Source: JAWPNA01 sp045402695
GTDB taxonomy: Bacteria; Acidobacteriota; Polarisedimenticolia; JACPZX01; DASXTC01
DNA length: 5,775 bases
NCBI GenBank assembly: GCA_045402695.1
Contig: JAWPNA010000281.1
Span: 1-5,775 of the forward strand
Direction: 5' to 3'
The notes under the pieces were generated by a model, which saw only the letters and a list, made by a program, of their open reading frames with translations, was not told the DNA's origin and ran no database searches. Every line of letters begins with the position of its first letter. The first letter of the stretch is position 1. A program made the position numbers and the translations under genes. Below, piece by piece: positions 1 to 5,775 of the stretch.

Positions 1-9
1 CAGGTCCAG

Positions 10-15
10 AAGGGG
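10..15 (+). promoter_or_regulatory. Possible ribosome binding site for the metallopeptidase
   Basis: AAGGGG stands 8 nt before the ATG at 24, a reasonable Shine-Dalgarno spacing. It is the only argument for starting the metallopeptidase here, because the frame has no stop between the left edge and this ATG. If the gene actually begins upstream, this is merely coding sequence. Confidence 0.4.
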
Positions 16-23
16 AACCCGTA

Positions 24-1742
24 ATGCTTCGTCCGGGGCCCTGCGGCAACATGTTCGAGGTAGTGGACTTCGATGGCGCCCGGGGCCTCTACTATCCCCC
101 GGTCGACCTCGATGATCCGAATCTCCTGATGCAGGGCGGGCTCGACCCATCAGAATCGGATCCACGCTTCCATCAGCAGATGGTCTACGCGGTCGGGATG
201 AAAGTGATCGAAAACGTCGAGCGCGCGCTTGGGCGTCGGTTCAAATTCCGGCGTGGCAAGCCCTTGCGGCTCCTCCCACACGCGTTCCAGGGCGCCAATG
301 CCTACTACGACCCGAAGTTCGACGAGAAGGAGCACCGCGGAGCGGTCCTATTCGGGTACTTCCGCGCCAGCACGGAGCACCCCGGCGAGAACTTGCCCGG
401 GCAGCAGGTCTTCACGTGCCTCTCGCACGACATCGTGTGCCACGAGATCACCCACGCCGTCGTCGACCGTCTCCGTCCTCGTTTCCTCGAGCCGACGAAC
501 GTCGACGTTCTCGCGTTCCACGAGGCGATCGCGGACATCGTCGCCATCTTCCAGCACTTCACCTTCCCAGATGCTTTGCGGGACCAGATCCGCCGCAGCC
601 GCGGCGATGTGGCGGCGGCCGGGCTGGTCGAGCTGGCAGCCCAGTTCGGATGGGCGACAGGCTCCGGCGGGGCCCTGCGCCGCGCCCTTGAGGAGACGAA
701 ACCCGACCCGACTCTCGTGCGGACCCTCTACGAGCCTCACGAGCGTGGCGCGATCCTCGTCGCCAGCGTCTTCGATGCCTTCCGCACGGTCTACGGCCGC
801 CGCACCGCCGACCTGCGCCGCATCGCCGGCGTCGAGGGTGACGTGGCGGGCCGAGACCTCCACCCCGATCTCCTTGATCGTCTCGTCGGCGAGGCGACCC
901 GGACCGCACAAGCCGTGCTCACGGTCTGCCTGCGCGCATTCGACTACATGCCGCCGATCGACGCGACGTTCGGGGACTACTTGCGCTCGCTCGTGACGGC
1001 GGACTTCGAGTTGTCCCCCGACGACGACCAGGGCATCCGCGCGGCGATGATCGCGGCCTTCCGCGCCCGGGGGATCTACCCGAGCGACGTGGCGTCCTTG
1101 AGCCAGGATTCCATCCTCTGGCCACGAGTGGACCCAGGGCACCAGATGCGATTCCCCGATGCCCTCGTGAAGAACATCCTCTTCAACATCGCGCTCGGGC
1201 TGTGGGGCGAGGAGGACGGCGCGCTTCCGGCCCTCAAGGAAGACACTGCTCGGGACCTCCGCAAGGATGTTTTCAAACGCCTGCACGGTTTCACCATTGA
1301 CAACGCCGCGAAGCTTGGACTCTCCTCTGCCCTCGCGAAGAACAATCAGGCCCCGATCGCGATCGACTCCTTCCATTCGGCATCTCGCGTGGGCCAGGAT
1401 GGCCGCCACGTGTTCGAACTCTTCGTGAACCTCGTGCAGACGATCAAGTCCACGGTCGGGCCCTCGGAGGACTTCGGAGGCATACCGGTCCGGGCGGGCT
1501 GCACGGTGATCGCCTCGGCGACCGGGCGGGTCCGCTACGTCATCGCGAAGTCCTTCGATGGGCCCGGGACCGCCAAACCCAGTGGCCTGGACGGCGCCCG
1601 CGCAGCTCGCCAAAGGGCCTTCGTCGAGGAGCTCGACGCACGCGACCCGATGACGCCCTACTGGCAAAACGACGAGAGCCGCCAGAATAGGATGAGGTCT
1701 CGTGCGAGTCTCCGCGCGCTGCACGGGAGACTCCATCGATGA
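24..1742 (+). CDS. Thermolysin-like (gluzincin) zinc metallopeptidase, possibly 5'-partial
   Basis: Predicted zinc-dependent endopeptidase. Counting from the ATG at 24, the motif HEITH sits at residues 140-144 (zinc ligands H140 and H144, catalytic E141). The segment FHEAIAD at 165-171 supplies the third ligand E167 and the supporting D171, as in the thermolysin NEAxSD motif. PHERGAIL at 238-245 offers H239 in the place of thermolysin's transition-state histidine. Order and spacing match the M4-like fold, and all key residues are present. A conserved-looking block (FHQQMVYAV, residues 49-57) precedes the active site. Residues about 370-572 form a C-terminal part I cannot assign. No signal peptide or membrane segment is visible, so a cytosolic enzyme is likely, unlike secreted M4 enzymes. 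A purine-rich AAGGGG at 10-15 lies 8 nt before the ATG and supports this start, but the frame is open to the left edge, so the true start may be upstream. It overlaps the next gene by 4 bp. The substrate is unknown. The family call is fairly sure; the start is not. Confidence 0.85.
   Translation: MLRPGPCGNMFEVVDFDGARGLYYPPVDLDDPNLLMQGGLDPSESDPRFHQQMVYAVGMKVIENVERALGRRFKFRRGKPLRLLPHAFQGANAYYDPKFDEKEHRGAVLFGYFRASTEHPGENLPGQQVFTCLSHDIVCHEITHAVVDRLRPRFLEPTNVDVLAFHEAIADIVAIFQHFTFPDALRDQIRRSRGDVAAAGLVELAAQFGWATGSGGALRRALEETKPDPTLVRTLYEPHERGAILVASVFDAFRTVYGRRTADLRRIAGVEGDVAGRDLHPDLLDRLVGEATRTAQAVLTVCLRAFDYMPPIDATFGDYLRSLVTADFELSPDDDQGIRAAMIAAFRARGIYPSDVASLSQDSILWPRVDPGHQMRFPDALVKNILFNIALGLWGEEDGALPALKEDTARDLRKDVFKRLHGFTIDNAAKLGLSSALAKNNQAPIAIDSFHSASRVGQDGRHVFELFVNLVQTIKSTVGPSEDFGGIPVRAGCTVIASATGRVRYVIAKSFDGPGTAKPSGLDGARAARQRAFVEELDARDPMTPYWQNDESRQNRMRSRASLRALHGRLHR
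1725..1730 (+). promoter_or_regulatory. Ribosome binding site of the MBL-fold gene
   Basis: GGGAGA lies inside the last codons of the metallopeptidase, 8 nt before the ATG at 1739. Together with the ATGA stop/start overlap it fixes the start of the MBL gene and points to translational coupling of the two products. Confidence 0.65.
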
Positions 1743-3004
1743 GCCCCAAAAAAAAGAAGGCGACGAAGAGGCTCCAGGCATCCAATAAGGCGGACCACGT
1801 TCGCGTCCGCATGTACGACGTCGGCTTCGGCGACGGGTTCGTGGTCTTCTTTCCCGACGGCGACCGATTCCGGACGCTCCTGCTCGACTGCGGCAGCATC
1901 CGTTCTGGGGCACGCGGAGCGATCGACACGGTCGCGAAGCGCATCATCGCAGACATCGAAACCGAGACCGGCGCGCGGAGAATCGACGTCGTCGTCGCGA
2001 CGCACCGCCACAGAGACCACGTCGCGGGCTTCGCGACCGATGTCTGGGCAGGCGTCGACGTGGGCGAGGTCTGGCTGCCCTGGACGGAAGACCCGAAGGA
2101 CCCTGAGGCAACTCGCATTCGCGAGAAGCAGGCCTCTCTCGCCGCGGCACTCTACGCCGGCAGACCCGGGCGCCCGATGTCCCCCACCGTGGCGGCACTC
2201 GCCGCGAACGCCCTATCCAACGCCCGCGCGATGGACACTCTCCACGGCGGATTCCGTTCGCGCGACATCGACGAGCCTCGCTACTTGCCGAAGAGCAAGC
2301 GGTCGCAGGCCACCTTTAAGACAGACCGGCTCCCCGGAGTGCTCGTGCGCGTCCTCGGGCCTTCGAGGCTCGAGTCGATCATCAAGGACATGGACCCTCC
2401 CTCGGGAGAAAGCTACTTCGCGGCGTTGGCGGCCTCGTCCCACGACCCCGGCCGAGACGACACGCCGTTCGAGTCGACTTTCGTTCTCAACCGCAAGCAG
2501 TACGGCGCGATGAGAGGCATCCCCCTCGACACAGCGCTCGAGGCTCGCCTGCGAACGGCGGGCGAGATGGATGACACCGAGTTGGCGGCGACTCTCGAGT
2601 CCGCGGTCAATGGCACGAGCCTGATGCTGATGCTTGACATGGGGAGGGTTCGCCTCCTGCTGCCCGGCGATGCCCAATGGGGTACGTGGCAGGCAGCGCT
2701 GGCCGACCCCGAGTGGGGTCCGCTCTTCTCCGGTGCGACCTTCTACAAGGTCGGCCACCATGGCAGCCACAACGCGACGCCTAAGCGCTTCGTCGAGGGC
2801 CCAATGAGGAATGGGATTCCCTCCATGGCCTCCGTCACGCCCGTCAAGCAATGGACGCGGATACCGCTGCCAGCGCTTCTCGAGGCCATGCATGACAAGA
2901 AAGGCGCCGTGGTCGCACGCAGCGATCAGCCTGCGAAGGCCGCGCCTTCGACCTTCAAGCGGGCGGACGACGATGCATGGATAGAGACGTGGCTTCAGAT
3001 CTGA
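1739..3004 (+). CDS. Stand-alone ComEC/Rec2-type metallo-beta-lactamase-fold hydrolase
   Basis: Predicted soluble metal-dependent hydrolase of 421 residues. Strand and motif order fit the MBL fold: LLLDCG at 47-52, the signature THRHRDH at 88-94 (ligands H89, H91, D93, H94), LLLPGDA at 306-312 (bridging ligand D311) and KVGHHGSHNATP at 337-348 (H340). The HHGSxNAT form of the last motif is typical of the C-terminal hydrolase domain of ComEC/Rec2 and its free-standing relatives, which probably act on nucleic acid or other phosphodiesters. No transmembrane segments are seen, so it is not a DNA-uptake channel. About 200 residues (roughly 100-300) separate the signature from the D311 motif, a longer insert than in minimal MBL enzymes. 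The N-terminus is lysine-rich (MSPKKKK) and probably disordered. The start is set by an ATGA overlap with the upstream metallopeptidase and a GGGAGA at 8 nt. Co-expression suggests a shared pathway; the substrate cannot be read from sequence. Family sure, role unknown. Confidence 0.9.
   Translation: MSPKKKKATKRLQASNKADHVRVRMYDVGFGDGFVVFFPDGDRFRTLLLDCGSIRSGARGAIDTVAKRIIADIETETGARRIDVVVATHRHRDHVAGFATDVWAGVDVGEVWLPWTEDPKDPEATRIREKQASLAAALYAGRPGRPMSPTVAALAANALSNARAMDTLHGGFRSRDIDEPRYLPKSKRSQATFKTDRLPGVLVRVLGPSRLESIIKDMDPPSGESYFAALAASSHDPGRDDTPFESTFVLNRKQYGAMRGIPLDTALEARLRTAGEMDDTELAATLESAVNGTSLMLMLDMGRVRLLLPGDAQWGTWQAALADPEWGPLFSGATFYKVGHHGSHNATPKRFVEGPMRNGIPSMASVTPVKQWTRIPLPALLEAMHDKKGAVVARSDQPAKAAPSTFKRADDDAWIETWLQI
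1748..1755 (+). repeat. A8 homopolymer just after the MBL start codon
   Basis: Eight consecutive adenines cover codons 4-6 (Lys-Lys-Lys region) of the MBL gene, in an otherwise very GC-rich stretch. Such a run could permit polymerase slippage or replication length changes that would frameshift the protein within its first ten codons. It may also simply encode the basic N-terminal tail. What is seen is the tract; any regulatory role is inference. Confidence 0.5.
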
Positions 3005-3428
3005 AGGCAACTGCGGCTCCCAAGAAAAGACGCACCTCGATGACGCATCGCAACGGGAGCAGGGCTTCGCGGCCGTGTCCAGCGGCCGTCCCCCCGGCGC
3101 CGGGACGCGCGAGATGACGTGGCCCGGCCTCGAGCTGGATCAGGCGCAACTGTTCGCACCCGTGGAGTCGACCGACTAGTCCAGCATTGCGCGCATCGTG
3201 AGCGCGGCCCAGCGCAGATCCCAGCGGAGGCGTGCCATTCGCGGCCCTGACCGAGCCCGAACCAGAGAGCGGGGTCGCCGATCGCCGCCCCCCAGACCAG
3301 CAGGCTCGTCGGGGGCCGGTCATCCAGGGGCACACCCCACCGTGGCGGCCCGGGATAGGTGTGTCCAGGCTCGCCGTCTGGCTCGACCTTCCCTTCCCCT
3401 GCCCGGCCATCCGCCGCGCCCGCGCTCC
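3005..3428. other. Gene-free stretch, no recognised content
   Basis: About 420 bases lie between the MBL stop and the first recognisable piece of the transposase fragment. Open frames exist on both strands, but none has a recognisable motif, a convincing ribosome binding site or a consistent coding look; they reflect high GC. Two inverted repeats sit near the left end (3070-3104). The stretch may be decayed mobile-element sequence, because it continues from the transposase fragment in the direction its C-terminus would run, but I could not match it to the zinc-ribbon-like C-terminal part seen in many IS91 transposases. Confidence 0.5.
3070..3104 (+). terminator. Two GC-rich inverted repeats after the MBL gene, possible terminator
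   Basis: CGGCCG at 3070-3075 pairs with CGGCCG at 3083-3088 around a 7-nt loop, and a perfect 12-bp palindrome CCCGGCGCCGGG follows at 3093-3104. They lie 66-100 bp after the MBL stop, where a transcript end would be expected. There is no T-tract, so this is not a standard intrinsic terminator, and short GC palindromes arise easily by chance in such DNA. Confidence 0.25.
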
Positions 3429-3700
3429 CCGGGTGCGGTTGGCGCAAGCACCGTGCAACCTGGTGATGTGCAACCCCGGCGGCGGAATGTGCTGGCACAG
3501 CCCCGCCAGCATCTCCAGAGGGTCCAGGGTGACGCTTGGCTTGCCCGTCTCACCGGATGCACGCGCCGGCCGCGGTAGGTGAGCCGGGTTTCGTCATGCC
3601 GCAGCCGCCCCAAAGCGATCGGTGGATGCACCAGATAGAGGCACAGCCGCTCGACGCCCTCCGTGTCGCAGGGATCCACGCGGATCGCGTGGTGCGCGTA
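3429..3700 (-). pseudogene. IS91-family transposase fragment, frameshifted
   Basis: Reading leftwards from about 3700, one frame gives HHAIRVDP followed by GVERLCLYLVHPPIALGRL. This matches the LERLCRYxxRPPxAxxRL block of IS91-type transposases (Y2_Tnp family). The match then breaks off near 3565 and continues in another frame as TLDPLEMLAGLCQHIPPP and LHITRLHGACA, corresponding to the family's DPLExLxRLxxLVPPPRxHLxRxHGVxAP segment. At least one frameshift is therefore present. The N-terminal zinc finger and the HUH catalytic region are absent, and no clear C-terminal end is found. The fragment is dead and not mobile on its own. IS91-type elements lack terminal inverted repeats, so element ends cannot be located by sight. 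The right edge abuts the truncated gp25-like gene. Family assignment is from memory of the motif; an IS801 or ISCR relative within the same superfamily is equally possible. Confidence 0.75.
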
Positions 3701-3701
3701 C

Positions 3702-4109
3702 GGCGGCGAGGCCTTCATCAAGAGCGCCGTCGCTCAGATCCTCGGCACCATGGTCGCGAGCGACTTCAGGCAGGGCGAGCTGCCTTCGAACACAGCCTTC
3801 GGCTCGCTGCTCCACCTGCTTCGCCATCAAAAGAACGATGCGGTGCTCCAGGAACTCGCACGCGTTCACGTCGTGGACGCTCTCAAGCGGTGGGAGCCCC
3901 ACGTCCGGGTCGCGTCCGTCCAGGTGACGCGTGAGCGGCAGGACGGCGAGAACGTGCTGGCCATTCGCGTCCGTTATGACGTCATCTCGGCCAACACGCC
4001 CAGCAACAACGTGATCATCGAGGGGATCGGGCAGATGGTTGTGCTGTGGGGCAAGGCGCCGTCATGGCTCACGAGCACGCTGGAGGTGCTCGTTCATGAT
4101 GCGCGCTAG
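3702..4109 (+). pseudogene. GPW/gp25-like baseplate protein, N-terminally truncated
   Basis: The frame from about 3702 reads GGEAFIKSAVAQILGT, then NTAFGSLLHLL, DALKRWEPHVRVASVQV and VLAIRVRYDVISANTPSNN. This order (an SI/V-xx-IL-T helix, an xFGSxL turn, a W-EPR-like motif, then a beta strand ending in VRY) is that of the GPW/gp25 family, the baseplate wedge component of contractile phage tails, TssE of type VI secretion and extracellular injection particles. The usual N-terminal residues before the helix are missing. The frame continues upstream only through antisense transposase sequence, where the nearest start is a GTG at 3663 without a convincing ribosome binding site. The usual EPR is EPH here. 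No sheath, tube or other baseplate gene is nearby, so a working particle is not encoded in this window. Its last 48 bp overlap the 3' end of the convergent DUF262 gene, and the final 20 or so residues may not be native. Probably a non-functional remnant; a GTG-started product from 3663 cannot be excluded. Confidence 0.7.
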
Positions 4110-5775
4110 ATCGGCTCGACGAGCCTCGATGAACTTCCGGTAGTTATCGATGTTCCGCAGCTCCGAATCGAGCGGGATGGCTTGACTGGCCAGCGCGGCT
4201 TTACCGTGCTGCTCGACGATCTTCGGAAAGTACTCAGCGGGAGGTTTCGTCGCGAGCCTGCGGTTCGTTTGGCCGCTGATGAATGCCATGTTCGCGATCT
4301 CGTTGATCTCGCTCTTCTCATAGCCAGCCTTGCGAAGCACGGCCTTCGGGAAGATGTGGTGGAACTGGATGAAGTGCAGCCGTCCCTGATGCGAGAGCGA
4401 CAGGCCGAGGCCACTGTACCAGTCCTTGGCGCCGGCAGCCTTCAAGGCGAGGTACGCGAGGGAGAACAGGGCGCTCCGCTGCCCGCGTCCCACGAGATCG
4501 GCCGCCTCGATGTTCAACCGGCCCACCTGCTGCTGGAGAGCTTCGGTGAGCCGCGTCGGCGGCTCGCCCTTGAAGAGCAACGTCAGATCCTCGTTCAGGT
4601 ACGTCTCGGTCGAGCCGCGAGAATACCGGCCCCGAGCGTTCGCCACGAGCAGCCAGGACAGCAGGTCCCGCGACTCCTGCGAGGAGATCCGATTCTCCTT
4701 GAGCTGGCTGAACACTGCGAGCGGGATCGTCAGCACGGGCGCCGAGAGGAGCGACTCGTCCTCGATGTCGGCGTTGGTCCTCAGGAAGTTGATTGCGAAC
4801 CGAAGGCCCTCCTTTGCTTCCTCCCACGAGGACTTCAGGCGCTCGACGGGGATCGACGCGACCGTGCCGAACTTCGCCTGCTTCGTGGCGAAGACGACCA
4901 TTGTGCGCACGAGGAGTCCGAGGTCGAGCGTGAACCAGCTCTCCTCGCACTCCTCCTGGAACTGTTCGAGCAGCCGAAGGGAGTCCCGCCACCGAGCGGT
5001 GATCTGGGCGAGAGCGAGATCGGAGGCGCGCAGCTTCGCGCCGAGTGAGTTCACCCGGACGAAGATCTCGGCCACCTCTTCGTAGCGAAGGTCCCGCTCC
5101 AGCATGTGCATCACGTAGGGGTACTTGCAGACCTGCCGGAGCTGCTGGAGGCGCTGGGTGTATTTCTCGTACCGAGGGTCCTCGAATGACGTGACGCCGG
5201 CCTTCTTCAGGAAAGGCGCGTCGCTCGTCTGCTTGAACACCTCGGTGACGGAAACCCAGTTCGGCAGTTGCGCGAGCGCCTTGCTGGAGACGACGAAGGT
5301 GCGCTTCTGAAGCCGTGCCTGGAGATCCTCCTCGCCGTCGCTCTCCTCCTCTGGCGTAATGTCCTCGGCGTCCTCGTCCTCGAAGGGCGAGTTCTCGTCG
5401 CCCTCCACTTCGGTGAGATCGTCGAGGCTGTCCGGATGGTCGAGGTTGAACAAGATGTCGATGGGGCGCTTCCGGCCCCGGACATGGATCGGCTTGCCCC
5501 GGATGACAGCGGCGAGCGACGTCAGCCGCTGCTGGCCGTCCAGGAGGAGCTTTCGGGGGTCCTGGCCGGTCGAGCGCTCGTGGACCTGAAGCTCGCGTGC
5601 GGGGACATCGGCGTCGGTTTCCCAGACGAGGATGGAGCCGCTCGGGTACGCTCGGTAGAGCGAGTCGAGGAGATCGCGGACTCGAGGCGCACGCCAGACG
5701 TAGCGCCGCTGCATCTCCGGGAGCTGAAGCTCGCCGCGCTCGACCATGTCTACGAGGGACTCGACGCTGATGTCT
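4062..5775 (-). CDS. DUF262 + HNH endonuclease, GmrSD-like (COG1479), 5'-partial
   Basis: Predicted modification-dependent DNA nuclease. Numbering from the in-window ATG at 5747: LQLPEMQRRYVW at 7-18 is the DUF262 opening motif (PxxQRxYVW). LLLDGQQRLTSL at 67-78 carries the ParB-like DGQQR signature, which in GmrS-type proteins is linked to nucleotide use. FVRVNSLGAKL at 229-239 is the FxRxNSxGxxL motif. Near the C-terminus FHHIFPK (462-468), with N486 and N495 in ANMAFISGQTNR, forms an HNH-type nuclease site. Known relatives (GmrSD, SspE, BrxU) restrict phage DNA carrying modified bases or backbone. The frame stays open upstream to the right edge and reads DISVESLVDMVERGEL, the normal DUF262 start region, so ATG 5747 is internal and only a short N-terminal piece is missing. 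Odd: an acidic insert at 109-141 with 19 Asp/Glu and no basic residue. The 3' end overlaps the gp25 remnant by 48 bp. No methylase or DndB-like partner is visible. Family sure; target inferred. Confidence 0.9.
   Translation of the reverse strand, partial: DISVESLVDMVERGELQLPEMQRRYVWRAPRVRDLLDSLYRAYPSGSILVWETDADVPARELQVHERSTGQDPRKLLLDGQQRLTSLAAVIRGKPIHVRGRKRPIDILFNLDHPDSLDDLTEVEGDENSPFEDEDAEDITPEEESDGEEDLQARLQKRTFVVSSKALAQLPNWVSVTEVFKQTSDAPFLKKAGVTSFEDPRYEKYTQRLQQLRQVCKYPYVMHMLERDLRYEEVAEIFVRVNSLGAKLRASDLALAQITARWRDSLRLLEQFQEECEESWFTLDLGLLVRTMVVFATKQAKFGTVASIPVERLKSSWEEAKEGLRFAINFLRTNADIEDESLLSAPVLTIPLAVFSQLKENRISSQESRDLLSWLLVANARGRYSRGSTETYLNEDLTLLFKGEPPTRLTEALQQQVGRLNIEAADLVGRGQRSALFSLAYLALKAAGAKDWYSGLGLSLSHQGRLHFIQFHHIFPKAVLRKAGYEKSEINEIANMAFISGQTNRRLATKPPAEYFPKIVEQHGKAALASQAIPLDSELRNIDNYRKFIEARRADLARIMNEHLQRAREP

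Noticed and set aside
348..1913. 521-codon open frame on the minus strand
   Set aside because: It lies fully antisense to the metallopeptidase and the MBL start, has no domain motif and low-complexity Arg/Gly-rich composition; a shadow of high-GC codon bias.
1739..3004. MBL gene as a competence ComEC DNA channel
   Set aside because: It has the ComEC-like hydrolase motifs but no hydrophobic membrane segments, so only the soluble hydrolase part is represented.
2213..3010. 265-codon minus-strand frame opposite the MBL gene
   Set aside because: The sense strand carries the complete MBL motif set; the antisense product shows no recognisable motif.
2955..3512. A 185-residue minus-strand protein as one intact gene
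   Set aside because: Only its first 28 or so residues match anything (IS91 transposase), and they continue a match in another frame upstream; the rest is unrecognisable and runs into the MBL gene antisense.
3198..3582. Plus-strand frames of 116 and 126 codons in the spacer
   Set aside because: They overlap each other and are antisense to the transposase remnant, with Arg/Pro-rich composition and no ribosome binding site or motif.
4182..5048. 288-codon plus-strand frame opposite the DUF262 gene
   Set aside because: Antisense shadow of a clearly recognisable protein; its composition is Leu/Arg/Glu-rich without motifs.
1..5775. CRISPR array, tRNA, rRNA, riboswitch or attachment-site repeats
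   Set aside because: No regularly spaced direct repeats, cloverleaf-like stretch or paired flanking repeats were seen on reading through; short GC palindromes were too common to count.

Overview
The window is high-GC (roughly two thirds G+C by eye) and bacterial, with the strong G/C third-position bias that keeps several frames open at once. The codon style, the IS91-type transposase fossil and the protein families would suit a large-genome soil bacterium such as a myxobacterium (Myxococcota). That placement is inference; no rRNA or tRNA is present to support it.

Layout. (1) Positions 1-3004, plus strand: a two-gene, translationally coupled unit (ATGA overlap). The first gene is a thermolysin-like (gluzincin) zinc metallopeptidase. 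The second is a stand-alone metallo-beta-lactamase-fold hydrolase of the ComEC/Rec2 C-terminal type. Both appear catalytically intact. The first frame is still open at the left edge, so its N-terminus, and any upstream partner gene, may lie outside the window. (2) Positions 3005-3428: no gene I can support; two GC-rich inverted repeats lie just after the MBL gene. (3) About 3429-3700, minus strand: a frameshifted C-terminal fragment of an IS91-family transposase. (4) About 3702-4109, plus strand: a GPW/gp25-like baseplate protein (phage tail or contractile injection system) whose N-terminus is replaced by the transposase fragment. (5) Positions 4062-5775, minus strand: a large DUF262 + HNH protein of the GmrSD-like group (COG1479), running off the right edge. 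Its 3' end overlaps the gp25 fragment tail-to-tail by 48 bp.

Reading together: an intact protease/MBL pair and an intact DUF262-HNH nuclease flank a small graveyard of mobile-element and phage or injection-system debris. This is the look of an accessory or defence island. The DUF262-HNH protein is the most plausible anti-phage factor (modification-dependent DNA restriction). The protease-MBL pair is the best candidate for an undescribed two-component system: proteases paired with MBL hydrolases occur in known conflict systems such as Avs1, but there the protease is trypsin-like rather than thermolysin-like. Function of this pair is inference only.
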